Shown here one piece after another: positions 7,754 through 15,800 of a stretch of DNA of 64,000 nucleotides (the first letter of the stretch is position 1; every line of letters begins with the position of its first letter). A program made the translations under genes and the position numbers. The DNA lies in assembly GCF_050122995.1 (NCBI RefSeq), contig NZ_JBNLIA010000001.1, positions 124,001 to 188,000 on the forward strand, in the 5' to 3' direction. The stretch is from Haloparvum alkalitolerans. Lineage in GTDB: Archaea > Halobacteriota > Halobacteria > Halobacteriales > Haloferacaceae. The notes under the pieces are model-generated. The model saw nothing but the letters and a program-made list of their open reading frames with translations. It ran no database searches and had not been told where the DNA came from.

Positions 7754-8206
7754 CTACTCCTGGTACGCGACCCGCACCTGTTCCCACTTGCCGGTCTCCT
7801 CCAGCCGCGCCTGCAGTTCGTCGGCGTACTCCTGAACGAGCGCCTCGGCGGCGGCCAGCTCCTCGTCGCTCGGGCCGTCGTCGCCCCCGCCGCCGAGGCC
7901 GAGCGCGCCCTTGATCGAGGAGAGCACGCCGCCGTCCCCGCCCCCGCCGCCGTCGCTCGGGGCGCCGCCCATGGCGGCCATCCCCTCGCGGATGTTCCCC
8001 AGCTCCGGCATGATCGAGGGGAGCTTCGAGGTGTCGGCGACGACCCGCGCCGCCTCGGGGTCGTCGGCGTCCTCGATCTCGAACTCCGCGGCGGTCATGA
8101 TCAGGCCCCACTCCTGGCTCGAGAAGCGGGAGTTCGCCACGCGGTCGTTGAACTCGCGGTCGACGGCCATGCGCTCGCCGACGACGGCGTCGGTCCAGTC
8201 GCTCAT
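7754..8206 (-). CDS. Haloarchaeal conserved protein (resembles DUF5799)
   Basis: The 150-aa protein starts MSDWTDAVVGERMAVDREFN and is conserved in haloarchaea under a name I recall as DUF5799. It has a mainly helical N-terminal part with QEWGLIMTAAEFEIED, a Gly/Asp-rich linker around residues 85-115 (SDGGGGGDGG) and a C-terminal helix rich in Glu and Ala. No signal peptide, membrane segment or catalytic motif is visible. The upstream in-frame extension to 8590 overlaps another gene and was rejected in favour of the ATG at 8206. Function unknown. Confidence 0.7.
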   Translation of the reverse strand: MSDWTDAVVGERMAVDREFNDRVANSRFSSQEWGLIMTAAEFEIEDADDPEAARVVADTSKLPSIMPELGNIREGMAAMGGAPSDGGGGGDGGVLSSIKGALGLGGGGDDGPSDEELAAAEALVQEYADELQARLEETGKWEQVRVAYQE

Positions 8207-8286
8207 GGGAGTCCGTTGGACGAGCGGTCGCAAGAGCGTTGTGCTCGGCGCGCGCCGGCGGTCTCCGCGGACGCGGCGGGGCGCCG

Positions 8287-8529
8287 TTATCCTTCGTGTT
8301 CCCTCAGCAGGCGGTCGGCGTGGTCGCGCGACTGCGCGACGGTCCACCGGACCTGCGCCGCCTCGCCGTCGCCGTACGCGAGCGCCTCCTTCAGTTCGTC
8401 GCGGACGATCCCGCTGTCGATCCGCAGCGATTCGCCGTCCGCGTCCCCGAGTTCGTAGACCCCCGGCGCGTCGGGCGCCGCGGCGACGGTGCTGCGGTCG
8501 AGGTCCCGCCACGGCTTGCGGAGGCTCAT
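8287..8529 (-). CDS. Small conserved haloarchaeal protein, GIY-YIG-like N-terminus
   Basis: The 80-aa product contains PDAPGVYELGDADGESLRI, which resembles the opening of GIY-YIG-type or Muts-repair-endonuclease-like folds (PGVYxL), but the rest of that nuclease domain and its catalytic Arg and Glu cannot be assigned. Its start codon overlaps the stop of the gene upstream (8526-8529), so both are probably translated from one mRNA. Function unknown. Confidence 0.6.
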   Translation of the reverse strand: MSLRKPWRDLDRSTVAAAPDAPGVYELGDADGESLRIDSGIVRDELKEALAYGDGEAAQVRWTVAQSRDHADRLLREHEG

Positions 8530-8990
8530 TCCTCGGTGAAGCTCCCGACGCCATCGGTGGGCGGTTCGACGACTTCGAAGCTCCGTTCACCCCAGTCGTC
8601 CTCGACGAAGACGAACACGCGGCCGCCCGCGACCTCCGGGTCCGCCTCGACGTGAACGCGCTCGCCGGCGGCGCGGACCGCGACGCCGGGGAACAGCTCC
8701 TCCGACTCGCCGGCGCCGAGCATCACGCGGCCGACGCCGGTGTCCGCGAGGATCTCGTCGTGGGTGTTGTAGTCGTTCACGTAGGTCATCACGCCCTCCG
8801 TCTCGGTGGGGTCCGTGACGAGGACGTGGACCTCCTTGCCGGGGCCGGTACGGAGCGTCCCCTCGACGGGGTCGGGCGCGCCGCGGTAGAGCGTGTTCCG
8901 GCCGTCGAGGTACTCGACGACGACGCCCTCCTCGACGAGGTCGATGGGGAGCGTCTGCGGGGACACGTCGCTTCGCGATGGCGAGGACAT
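8526..8990 (-). CDS. Haloarchaeal conserved protein (resembles DUF5796)
   Basis: A 154-aa soluble, beta-rich, acidic protein with VVVEYLDGRNTLYRG, LVTDPTETEGVMTYVNDYN and VFVFVEDDWGERSFEVV. I recall this family as DUF5796, limited to haloarchaea and without assigned function. The ATG at 8990 is followed by a typical Ser/Pro-rich start. It is the first gene of a two-gene overlapping unit with the 80-aa protein, and the three genes 8990-7754 lie in the same direction. Confidence 0.7.
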   Translation of the reverse strand: MSSPSRSDVSPQTLPIDLVEEGVVVEYLDGRNTLYRGAPDPVEGTLRTGPGKEVHVLVTDPTETEGVMTYVNDYNTHDEILADTGVGRVMLGAGESEELFPGVAVRAAGERVHVEADPEVAGGRVFVFVEDDWGERSFEVVEPPTDGVGSFTEE

Positions 8991-9144
8991 ACACGTGATT
9001 GCGCGCCCGCGGCCTAAAACGGAGCGTTCGACGGCGGCGAGCGTCCGGCGGCGGCGAGCGGCCGGCGGCGGGGAACGGCCGGGCCGCGGGCGCGATCAGG
9101 TCCTCGGGCGCAGACTTAAGGGCACGCGTGGACGACGCAAGACC

Positions 9145-10314
9145 ATGGATCCGACGCGACGCCGGCTGCTCGCCGCGGGCGCGGGACTCGCGGGGGCGTC
9201 GTCGGCCGGATGCCTCGGCGGCGGCTCCGGCGTCGAGTATCCCGACAACGAGAGCGGCGCCGCTTCCGGCGGCGCGGCTGCCGACACGGCCGCGGACGGG
9301 ACGGTCAACGAGCGCGTCGGCGAGAGAGTCGAGAACGAGGCGCTCGCTGAAGTGACCGCGAACATCCTGGACGAGATACACTGGTTCGCGACACGCTATC
9401 CCGACGCGATCCGGACCTACGTCGCGGCGACCACCCGGATCGTCGAGGCGATCATCGACACGCGCGAGCGGATCGTCGCGGCCGGCAAGACCGACCCGGA
9501 GTGGGTCGACGCGCTCGCGGGCACCACCGACGAGGAGATCCCGACCGCGAGCGACCCGCTTGAGCCGCATTTCTCCCCCGAGGCGTTTCTGAACAAGACC
9601 GCGAACAGACACCTCGAGATCGTCCGCCGGTTCGTGCGGCGCGGGGACACCGAACGCGTCGTCGAGGAGCTGGAACGGATGGAGACCTCCTTCCGGAGCC
9701 TCTCCAGCGCGAAGGCGGCGACGGAGCGCCACCCGCGCGACCCCATCAACAACCGGCTCCGTCGGTGGCTGACCGACGACCCGACCGACCCGTTCGTCTT
9801 CGGGCTCCGATACCCGACCGAGGATTTCGCGGGGTTCGCGTACGACCCGACGCACGTGAACTTCGAGGACACCGCGCCGATGCGGCTCCGCGGGGACCCG
9901 GTGGCCGAGGAGCGACGGGCGAGCGTCGACGAGCGACTCGGTCCCGTCAGGCAGTCGGCGGACCGAACCGACGAGCTGTACGTCTCCGTCGCCCGCTGGC
10001 CGACGCGCCCGTTCGACGGCCATCCCGACCGACTGGGCGGACAGGTCGTCCACGTGCAGCGGTACACCGACGCGGAGGCGGCCGCCGCGGCCCTCGACAG
10101 GGTGGTCGCCGCTGGTGCGACGGAGGGGCGCGACGACCCCCTCGGGTCGACGCCGTGGCACCGCTACTACTTCCCCCACGGGAACGGCGTGATGTACGGA
10201 TACGTCGCGCGAGCGGGCGAGGCGCTGATCGCCTTCGGCTTCTCCGGGACCGCGTGGGAGGAGCGCGTGAGCTGGCGCGGCCCGCTGACCGACTGCTGGC
10301 TCGCCACCGTATGA
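9145..10314 (+). CDS. Tat-type lipoprotein of unknown function
   Basis: The 389-aa product begins with MDPTRRRLLAAGAGLAG, a twin-arginine signal, and then the lipobox SAGC (Cys23), followed by a Gly/Ser/Ala-rich linker. The mature domain (residues 55-389) is alternating helices with many Arg and Glu and contains repeated 'WFATRYPDAIRTYVAATTRI'-like helices; no known domain is recognised. It would be anchored on the outside of the membrane. Its TGA overlaps the ATG of the next gene by 4 bp, so the two are translationally coupled. An in-frame extension to 8893 was rejected because it would remove the export signal. Confidence 0.75.
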   Translation: MDPTRRRLLAAGAGLAGASSAGCLGGGSGVEYPDNESGAASGGAAADTAADGTVNERVGERVENEALAEVTANILDEIHWFATRYPDAIRTYVAATTRIVEAIIDTRERIVAAGKTDPEWVDALAGTTDEEIPTASDPLEPHFSPEAFLNKTANRHLEIVRRFVRRGDTERVVEELERMETSFRSLSSAKAATERHPRDPINNRLRRWLTDDPTDPFVFGLRYPTEDFAGFAYDPTHVNFEDTAPMRLRGDPVAEERRASVDERLGPVRQSADRTDELYVSVARWPTRPFDGHPDRLGGQVVHVQRYTDAEAAAAALDRVVAAGATEGRDDPLGSTPWHRYYFPHGNGVMYGYVARAGEALIAFGFSGTAWEERVSWRGPLTDCWLATV

Positions 10315-10775
10315 CCCGCGCCGTCGCGGCCGCGGTGCTGGCCGGGCTGTTTATCGCGACGGGGGTCGCCGTCGGCGCCGTCGGCGCGGTGACGACCGGC
10401 TGGGCGGAGGCGACCTTCGCGACCGACGCGGGCGGCGACGCCGCGCGGTTCGGTCCGATCTTCGTCGCGCAGCTCTACTTCGTCGCGTCGGCGACCGCGA
10501 TGGCCGTGGCCCCGGCGGTCGCGGCGCCGCTCGGGCTCTCCTTCGGCTCCCGCGCACGCGAGGCGAGCGACGCCGCGCTCGTCTGCGGGACGGGCGCGCT
10601 CGTCGGCGGGTTCGGGTTCCTGTTGGCGGCGGTCGGACTCGTCGTCGCCTCGCAGGGCGCCGCCGCCGAGCAGGCGCACAGCCTGGGCGCGGCGCTTCGG
10701 CCGGCAGCGGTCGCCGCGCTCGCGTCCGGTACGGTCGGCGCCGTCGCCGGCGTCGTCGGGCAGCGTCTCGGGTGA
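10311..10775 (+). CDS. Four-helix membrane protein coupled to the upstream lipoprotein
   Basis: A 154-aa protein made of four hydrophobic segments rich in Ala, Gly and Val (about residues 5-30, 50-72, 85-112 and 125-150) with short loops. The start ATG at 10311 overlaps the stop of the lipoprotein gene. I do not recognise a family; a membrane partner of the lipoprotein is the simplest inference. The 3' end is 34 bp before the next lipoprotein gene, but that gene has its own TATA-like box. Confidence 0.65.
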   Translation: MTRAVAAAVLAGLFIATGVAVGAVGAVTTGWAEATFATDAGGDAARFGPIFVAQLYFVASATAMAVAPAVAAPLGLSFGSRAREASDAALVCGTGALVGGFGFLLAAVGLVVASQGAAAEQAHSLGAALRPAAVAALASGTVGAVAGVVGQRLG

Positions 10776-10809
10776 GGGATTTATCGGGGCTCCGCGAGTA
10801 CTGCGGGGC

Positions 10810-11373
10810 GTGTCCGAGGATCGACGCACGCGCCGCGGCGTGTTGGCCGTCTTCGCAGCCGCCGGGCTCGCGGGCTGTAGCGGCCTCGTCACGTCGGGCG
10901 AGGACCCGGCCGGGGCGGTCGACACGCCGACCGACGGCCCACCGACCGAGACGGCACAGCGGACGGCGACGCCGGAGCCGGCCACGCCGACGGAGACGCC
11001 GGCGTCGATCGAGACGCGCGCCCCGTCGGGCCCCGAGGAGGGGATCGAGGTCGTCGGCACCCGCCACCGCGTCCGGGCCGACGACGGGTACACCCGGGTC
11101 GACGCCGAGGTGACGCTCCGGAACACCGGCTCGTACACCTACCGCTGGCTGGAGGTGCGGATCGACGTGATCTACACCGACCCCGTCGGGGGCGAGGAGA
11201 CCCGAGTGGTCTCGGGATACGCGGAACGCCGCTTCGACGACGGCTTCGCGAGCGGGACGGCGGACCTCGCGACGAACCTGCGCGCTCGCCGCGACGGGCG
11301 TGCGAACCGGTCGACCAACGACGCGGACTTCCACCTCGAACTGGCGCTTCGGCGCGTCGAGACGGTCGGATAG
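10810..11373 (+). CDS. Lipoprotein with FxLYD-like domain
   Basis: A GTG-started protein of 187 aa, MSEDRRTRRGVLAVFAAAG then LAGC with Cys22: a Tat/lipobox signal. A Pro/Thr-rich linker at residues 35-70 resembles the glycosylated spacers of haloarchaeal surface proteins. The C-terminal domain (residues 75-185) contains VDAEVTLRNTGSYTYRWLEV, which fits the FxLYD/CARDB-like immunoglobulin-type domains of secreted archaeal proteins. A TATA-like TTTATC at 10779-10784 lies about 28 nt before the GTG, pointing to a leaderless transcript. Ligand unknown. Confidence 0.75.
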   Translation: MSEDRRTRRGVLAVFAAAGLAGCSGLVTSGEDPAGAVDTPTDGPPTETAQRTATPEPATPTETPASIETRAPSGPEEGIEVVGTRHRVRADDGYTRVDAEVTLRNTGSYTYRWLEVRIDVIYTDPVGGEETRVVSGYAERRFDDGFASGTADLATNLRARRDGRANRSTNDADFHLELALRRVETVG

Positions 11374-11422
11374 AACTCGCCGCGACCGCCACGCCTTTGT
11401 CGGCGTCACGCCCCGTACCGGT

Positions 11423-12319
<897 letters not shown>

Positions 12320-12351
12320 TCACGACAACCAACCACACAGGAGAGACACTC

Positions 12352-12648
12352 ATGAGCACCAACACACCCGACCCGGAGGAGATGTCGCTCGACGAACTAC
12401 GCGCGGAGATCGAGGGGATCGACCGCGAGATCGTCGAACTGATCGCCCGCCGCACCTACGTGGCAGACACGGTCGCGCAGGTGAAGGAGGAACGAGACCT
12501 GCCGACGACCGACGAGGGACAGGAACAGCAGGTGATGGAACGCGCCGGCGAGAACGCCGAGCGCTTCGACGTCGACGCCAACCTCGTGAAGGCGATCTTC
12601 CGGCTGCTGATCGAGTTGAACAAAGTGGAGCAGCGGGAGAGTCGTTAG
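12352..12648 (+). CDS. Chorismate mutase (AroQ class)
   Basis: A 98-aa all-helical chorismate mutase that converts chorismate to prephenate for phenylalanine and tyrosine. The features are LRAEIEGIDREIVELIARR in helix 1 with its active-site Arg, VAQVKEERDLPTTDEGQE in helix 2, and a final helix ending in LNKVEQRESR. The Shine-Dalgarno-like AGGAGAG lies at 12339-12345. The last 33 nt of the gene (12616-12648) recur at 13389-13421 with four mismatches, on the other side of the MazEF cassette. The downstream copy would encode LNKVKQGESR plus stop, as if the original 3' end had been separated by insertion. Confidence 0.88.
   Translation: MSTNTPDPEEMSLDELRAEIEGIDREIVELIARRTYVADTVAQVKEERDLPTTDEGQEQQVMERAGENAERFDVDANLVKAIFRLLIELNKVEQRESR
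12616..12648 (+). repeat. Left direct repeat flanking the MazEF cassette (att-like)
   Basis: These 33 nt, starting TTGAACAA and ending in the TAG stop of chorismate mutase, match 13389-13421 at 29 of 33 positions. The 740 bp between the two copies hold only the toxin-antitoxin genes. This is the arrangement left by site-specific insertion at the 3' end of a gene. Confidence 0.75.
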
Positions 12649-12998
12649 GGTTCTCTCAGACCGAGGCTGTATTCGAGTGCCTCGTCGACTTCCTCCAGAC
12701 GGGATGCCGGCACGGAACCGAGAGTGGTCTTAATGCGATGTTCGATTGACACCGTGCGAATCTGACTACAGAGAGCGACCGAGTCCTCTCGGAGCGGAGA
12801 TTCGGCAGCCGAGACGAGTACCTCGAACGGGTACAGTTCGTCTCCTCGCGAGGTCGTAAACGGGACGACGATGGTCGTCGGCGCGTTCTCGTTCCCAACG
12901 TCGTTTTGCACGACTAGACACGGTCGTGTTCCCCGTTGCTCTGACCCCTCTGTCGGGTCGAGCTTGACGATGACGACGTCTCCGCGTCGAACGTCCAT
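12645..12998 (-). CDS. mazF: MazF/PemK-family endoribonuclease toxin
   Basis: The 117-aa protein has the PemK/MazF fold: VRRGDVVIVKLDPTEGSEQR followed by GTRPCLVVQND, then TIVVPFTT, with the catalytic Arg and Thr expected in these blocks. Members cut mRNA at short specific sequences, stopping growth until the antitoxin is restored. Its start is 4 nt from the antitoxin stop, so both are on one mRNA. The stop overlaps the end of the chorismate mutase gene by 4 bp on the opposite strand. The sequence is less GC-rich than its surroundings, in line with acquisition. Confidence 0.85.
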   Translation of the reverse strand: MDVRRGDVVIVKLDPTEGSEQRGTRPCLVVQNDVGNENAPTTIVVPFTTSRGDELYPFEVLVSAAESPLREDSVALCSQIRTVSIEHRIKTTLGSVPASRLEEVDEALEYSLGLREP

Positions 12999-13001
12999 CG
13001 A

Positions 13002-13268
13002 TTACCACTCGGGGACATCACCGAGATACTCGCCGGCCTCGCGGGACACGTCGTCCATCTCCTCCGCAAGGGCTTCAGCCTCTGCTGCGCGCCGTTGGTA
13101 CCCCTCAGCGAGTTCCTCACGAGTCAGCGGTTTCTCGATGGTGATTTTCCCGTCCTCTTCGTGAACCAGTACCTCGTCCCCGCCGCGGATACCCAGTTTC
13201 TCTCTCAGTTCTTTCGGGAGGGTTACTTGCCCCCGTTCACCGACCTTGCGTTCCTCGCTCCGGCTCAT
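13002..13268 (-). CDS. AbrB/MazE-type antitoxin
   Basis: The 88-aa product starts with a SpoVT/AbrB swapped-hairpin DNA-binding domain (KVGERGQVTLPKELREKLG, residues 8-26, then GDEVLVHEEDGKITIEKP) and ends in a helical, acidic tail (residues 48-88) that would bind and block the MazF toxin. It lies first in the operon. Two perfect tandem 11-bp repeats lie just upstream of its ATG (13270-13291) and probably serve as its operator. Confidence 0.85.
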   Translation of the reverse strand: MSRSEERKVGERGQVTLPKELREKLGIRGGDEVLVHEEDGKITIEKPLTREELAEGYQRRAAEAEALAEEMDDVSREAGEYLGDVPEW

Positions 13269-13269
13269 G

Positions 13270-13297
13270 CGTATTCATATCGTATTCATATCTAAAT
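13270..13297 (-). promoter_or_regulatory. Antitoxin operon promoter with tandem 11-bp operator repeats
   Basis: On the + strand CGTATTCATAT occurs twice head to tail, at 13270-13280 and 13281-13291. On the reverse strand the second copy runs into a TATA-like TTTAGATA (about 13287-13295), which is about 25 nt from the start ATG, so transcription should begin at or next to the start codon. Repeats covering the box-to-start interval are what an autoregulating AbrB-type antitoxin would occupy. Confidence 0.55.
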
Positions 13298-13388
13298 CCT
13301 TTTCGCTCGAAGAAGAGCTGAGAGGGGAGAGACCACCGACCCAATGCGCAACTTTCGTTCAGGGTACGAGATACTGAATCTCGACTCC

Positions 13389-13421
13389 TTGAACAAGGTG
13401 AAGCAGGGGGAGAGTCGGTAG
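13389..13421 (+). repeat. Right direct repeat: duplicated 3' end of chorismate mutase
   Basis: This 33-nt copy of 12616-12648 (29 of 33 identical) ends in TAG and still reads LNKVKQGESR in the same frame. No larger part of chorismate mutase lies upstream of it; the sequence before it (GATACTGAATCTCGACTCC) is unrelated to the gene. It is best read as the original gene end, displaced by insertion of the cassette, or as a copy brought in with it. Confidence 0.7.
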
Positions 13422-13560
13422 CGATACCTCTTCCCTTCGGCTCCGATCTCTCGGTCGGCGGTGGGGCCGCGAGCGGGACGACGGTCGCCGGTCCCGCGTG
13501 CGGAGCCGGGACCCGCGGCCAGGCGAAGTTCCTTATAATCTCCGCGGGAAATTCGGGGGT

Positions 13561-14022
13561 ATGGCGGATTACGAACTCGATGACGTCGACCGCGAGATCC
13601 TCTACGCGCTACAGGAAGACGCTCGCAACCTCTCGTCCGGCGAGATCGCGGAGCGAACCAGCGCCTCATCGAGCACGGTTCGCAAACGCATCCAGCGGCT
13701 CGAGTCGGAGGGCGTCATCAAGGGGTACAGCGCCGAGGTTGACTATCAGCGGTCCGGCTACCCCCTCCGAATGCTGCTGTTCTGTACGGCGCCGATCCCG
13801 GACCGGGGCGACCTCATCGACGAGATACTCGAGATCCCGAAAGTCGTCTCGGTACAGGAACTGGTGACGGGCGAGAAGAACCTCCTCGTCACGGCCGTCG
13901 GGGAGACGGACGGCGACATCACCCCGGTCGCGCAGGAACTGCTCGACATGGGACTGACCGTGGCCGACGAAGTGCTCGTCCGCAGCCACGAGTCGACCCC
14001 GTTCGACGACTTCCCGTCGTAA
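13561..14022 (+). CDS. Lrp/AsnC-family transcriptional regulator
   Basis: The 153-aa protein has an N-terminal helix-turn-helix (residues 5-55: DDVDREILYALQEDARN, then SSSTVRKRIQRLESEGVI) and a C-terminal RAM-type effector domain (residues 70-145, VVSVQELVTGEKNLLVTAVG). A TATA-like TTATAATC at 13533-13540 lies about 25 nt before the ATG, indicating a leaderless mRNA. It stands alone, 291 bp before dabB and in the same direction, so it is the obvious candidate to control the carbon-uptake genes, perhaps through the CCACCGGTGG palindrome at 14178-14187. Confidence 0.85.
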   Translation: MADYELDDVDREILYALQEDARNLSSGEIAERTSASSSTVRKRIQRLESEGVIKGYSAEVDYQRSGYPLRMLLFCTAPIPDRGDLIDEILEIPKVVSVQELVTGEKNLLVTAVGETDGDITPVAQELLDMGLTVADEVLVRSHESTPFDDFPS

Positions 14023-14177
14023 CAGAGAACGACCCTCCCCGCTGCCGTTCCCGCGGCCGATCCACTCAGCCCGCCCCGCTCGTGTGGCGCCTCGCGAGCG
14101 GACCTGCCGGTCGGCGCTGCTGTGACGCTTACACGACCATAATGTTCTTTCATGCTCTTTGTTCGAACGAATTGTTA

Positions 14178-14198
14178 CCACCGGTGGCTATAATAACC
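14178..14198 (+). promoter_or_regulatory. Candidate dabBA promoter with palindromic operator
   Basis: A perfect 10-bp palindrome CCACCGGTGG (14178-14187) directly abuts the TATA-like CTATAATAACC (14188-14198). Transcription would start near 14220, leaving about 90 nt of leader before dabB with GGAGAGG (14298-14304) as possible ribosome-binding site. The preceding 50 nt are AT-rich and contain TTCGAA (14162-14167). The Lrp-type protein encoded upstream is the likely binder. The rest of 14023-14177 shows no gene. Confidence 0.45.
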
Positions 14199-14312
14199 AG
14201 TCTGGTATAGGAGAGGGTGAAGACGACCAGCCCGTGCGAGTGGCGCCGGGAAGGGCGCCGGTCGGTCGGCGGTACGGCCCGGCCCGTGCTGGTCACGGAG
14301 AGGATCCGAATA

Positions 14313-15800
14313 ATGGCGAGTCAACCACCATCGAACGAGACCGTACAACTCTCCGAAACAGCGACACCGTCGCCGTCGCTCGTTCCGCGGGTGTCGACCG
14401 TCGCGATGTGGGCGCTCTTCCTGCTCTGTTCTGGCGTGCTCGCGCTCGCCGTCACGAGCGGCGGCCGGTGGACGGTCGGGGGCGTCCTCGTCGTGGACGG
14501 GCTGACCGCGATCATGTGGGTCGTGGTCACCTTCTTCAGCGGCATCGTCCACAGCTACTCCCGCCGCTACATGGCGGGCGACCGCCATCTCGACGGGTTC
14601 TACGCGCGGATCTTCGCGTTCACGCTCGCGGTCATGACGATGACCGCGGCCGACCACGTCGCCCTCTTCGCGGTCATGTGGCTGGCGATGGGCCTCTGCA
14701 TGGCGTCGCTCATCGGCCACGTCCGCGGGTGGAAACAGGCGCAGGCCGCCGCCGGGACCGCCCGCCGCTACTTCCTCGCGAGCAGCGGACTGCTCGGCGC
14801 GGGGTTGGTCGCGCTGACCTGGGCGACGGGATCGACCTCCATCGCGGGCATCCTCGGACAGGTCGGAACGGTCCCGCGGCCGGTCGCGCTCGGCGCCGTC
14901 GGCTGTCTCTTCCTCGCCGCGATCATCCAGTCGGCGCTGTTCCCGTTTCACACCTGGCTGCTGTCGTCCATGACGGCGCCGACCCCGGCGTCGGCCCTGA
15001 TGCACGCCGGCTTCGTCAACGCCGGCGGCATCCTGTTGACGCGCTTCGCGCCGCTTTTGGCCGACGAGCCCGCGGTCATGTCGCTCCTCGTCGTCGTCGG
15101 CGCCTTCAGCGCCCTGCTCGGACAGGCGCTGCTGCTCGTCCAGACGGACATCAAGCGCGAACTCGGCGCCTCCACGATCGCGCAGATGGGCTTCATGATC
15201 CTCCAGTGCGGGCTCGGGTTCTTCGCCGCCGCGATCACCCACCTCATCCTTCACGGCTTCTACAAGGCGTACCTGTTCCTCTCGTCGGGGGCCGCCGTCG
15301 AGCAGACGGCTCCCGAGGGCCACCACCGCGCCGGCACGAGCCTCCCGAGCGTCGCCGTCAGCCTCCTCACGGCCGTCGGCGGCGGCGTGCTGTTCGCCCT
15401 CCTCACCGGGAAGGGAACGGAACTGAACAGCGGGCTCTTCCTGACGTTCGTGGTCGTCGTGACGACCATGCACGCGACCAGGGACATTCTCCGGCGGACG
15501 GCGCTGCCACCGTCGCTGCGGCTCGTCAGCGTGCCCCTCGTCGTCCTGACCGCCATCGGCACCTACGCCGTGCTGTTCGACGCCATCTCGGCGGTGATCG
15601 CGAGCACACCGATGGCGCAGGCGCCGACCGACCTGACGGCCGTGCACCTGGGCGTCGCCGCCGCGTTCGTCGCGTCGTACCTCGCGACGGAGCTCGGCTG
15701 GCATCGGTCCAACAAGCGGCTCTACGTCGCGCTGCTCAACGTGTCACAGCCGAGTCCGGACACGCTCCTCACGAGCAAGGAGGACTACGATGACGCGTAA
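14313..15800 (+). CDS. dabB: DabB: proton-conducting membrane subunit of the DAB inorganic-carbon pump
   Basis: The 495-aa protein is a NuoL/MrpA-like antiporter subunit with about 13 membrane helices. Conserved elements are VTFFSGIVHSYSRRYMAGD, LFPFHTWLLSSMTAPTPASA (the loop with His and Pro shared by complex I antiporter subunits) and ALMHAGFVNAGGILL. It pairs with DabA: DabB is thought to supply proton movement that drives hydration of CO2 to bicarbonate by DabA. The 11-bp overlap with dabA means translational coupling. No other nuo or mrp gene is nearby, which rules out complex I or an Mrp antiporter. The ATG at 14313 gives a sensible cytoplasmic N-terminus. Confidence 0.88.
   Translation: MASQPPSNETVQLSETATPSPSLVPRVSTVAMWALFLLCSGVLALAVTSGGRWTVGGVLVVDGLTAIMWVVVTFFSGIVHSYSRRYMAGDRHLDGFYARIFAFTLAVMTMTAADHVALFAVMWLAMGLCMASLIGHVRGWKQAQAAAGTARRYFLASSGLLGAGLVALTWATGSTSIAGILGQVGTVPRPVALGAVGCLFLAAIIQSALFPFHTWLLSSMTAPTPASALMHAGFVNAGGILLTRFAPLLADEPAVMSLLVVVGAFSALLGQALLLVQTDIKRELGASTIAQMGFMILQCGLGFFAAAITHLILHGFYKAYLFLSSGAAVEQTAPEGHHRAGTSLPSVAVSLLTAVGGGVLFALLTGKGTELNSGLFLTFVVVVTTMHATRDILRRTALPPSLRLVSVPLVVLTAIGTYAVLFDAISAVIASTPMAQAPTDLTAVHLGVAAAFVASYLATELGWHRSNKRLYVALLNVSQPSPDTLLTSKEDYDDA

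Noticed and set aside
8893..9144. N-terminal extension of the lipoprotein at 9145
   Set aside because: It would bury the Tat signal and lipobox; the ATG at 9145 fits the export signal.
13292..13669. 125-codon reverse frame over the Lrp promoter region
   Set aside because: It overlaps the Lrp gene start and the 33-nt repeat; composition is Arg-rich and no family resemblance is seen.
14175..15704. 509-codon frame antisense to dabB (and similar long antisense frames over dabA, top6B, pilB and amylase)
   Set aside because: High GC causes long open antisense frames. The opposite strand has clear family matches, and the antisense products are Arg/Asp-rich without domains.
14313..15800. Complex I subunit NuoL or Mrp antiporter subunit
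   Set aside because: It overlaps a DUF2309 (DabA) gene and no other nuo or mrp genes are near, so DabB is the fitting call.
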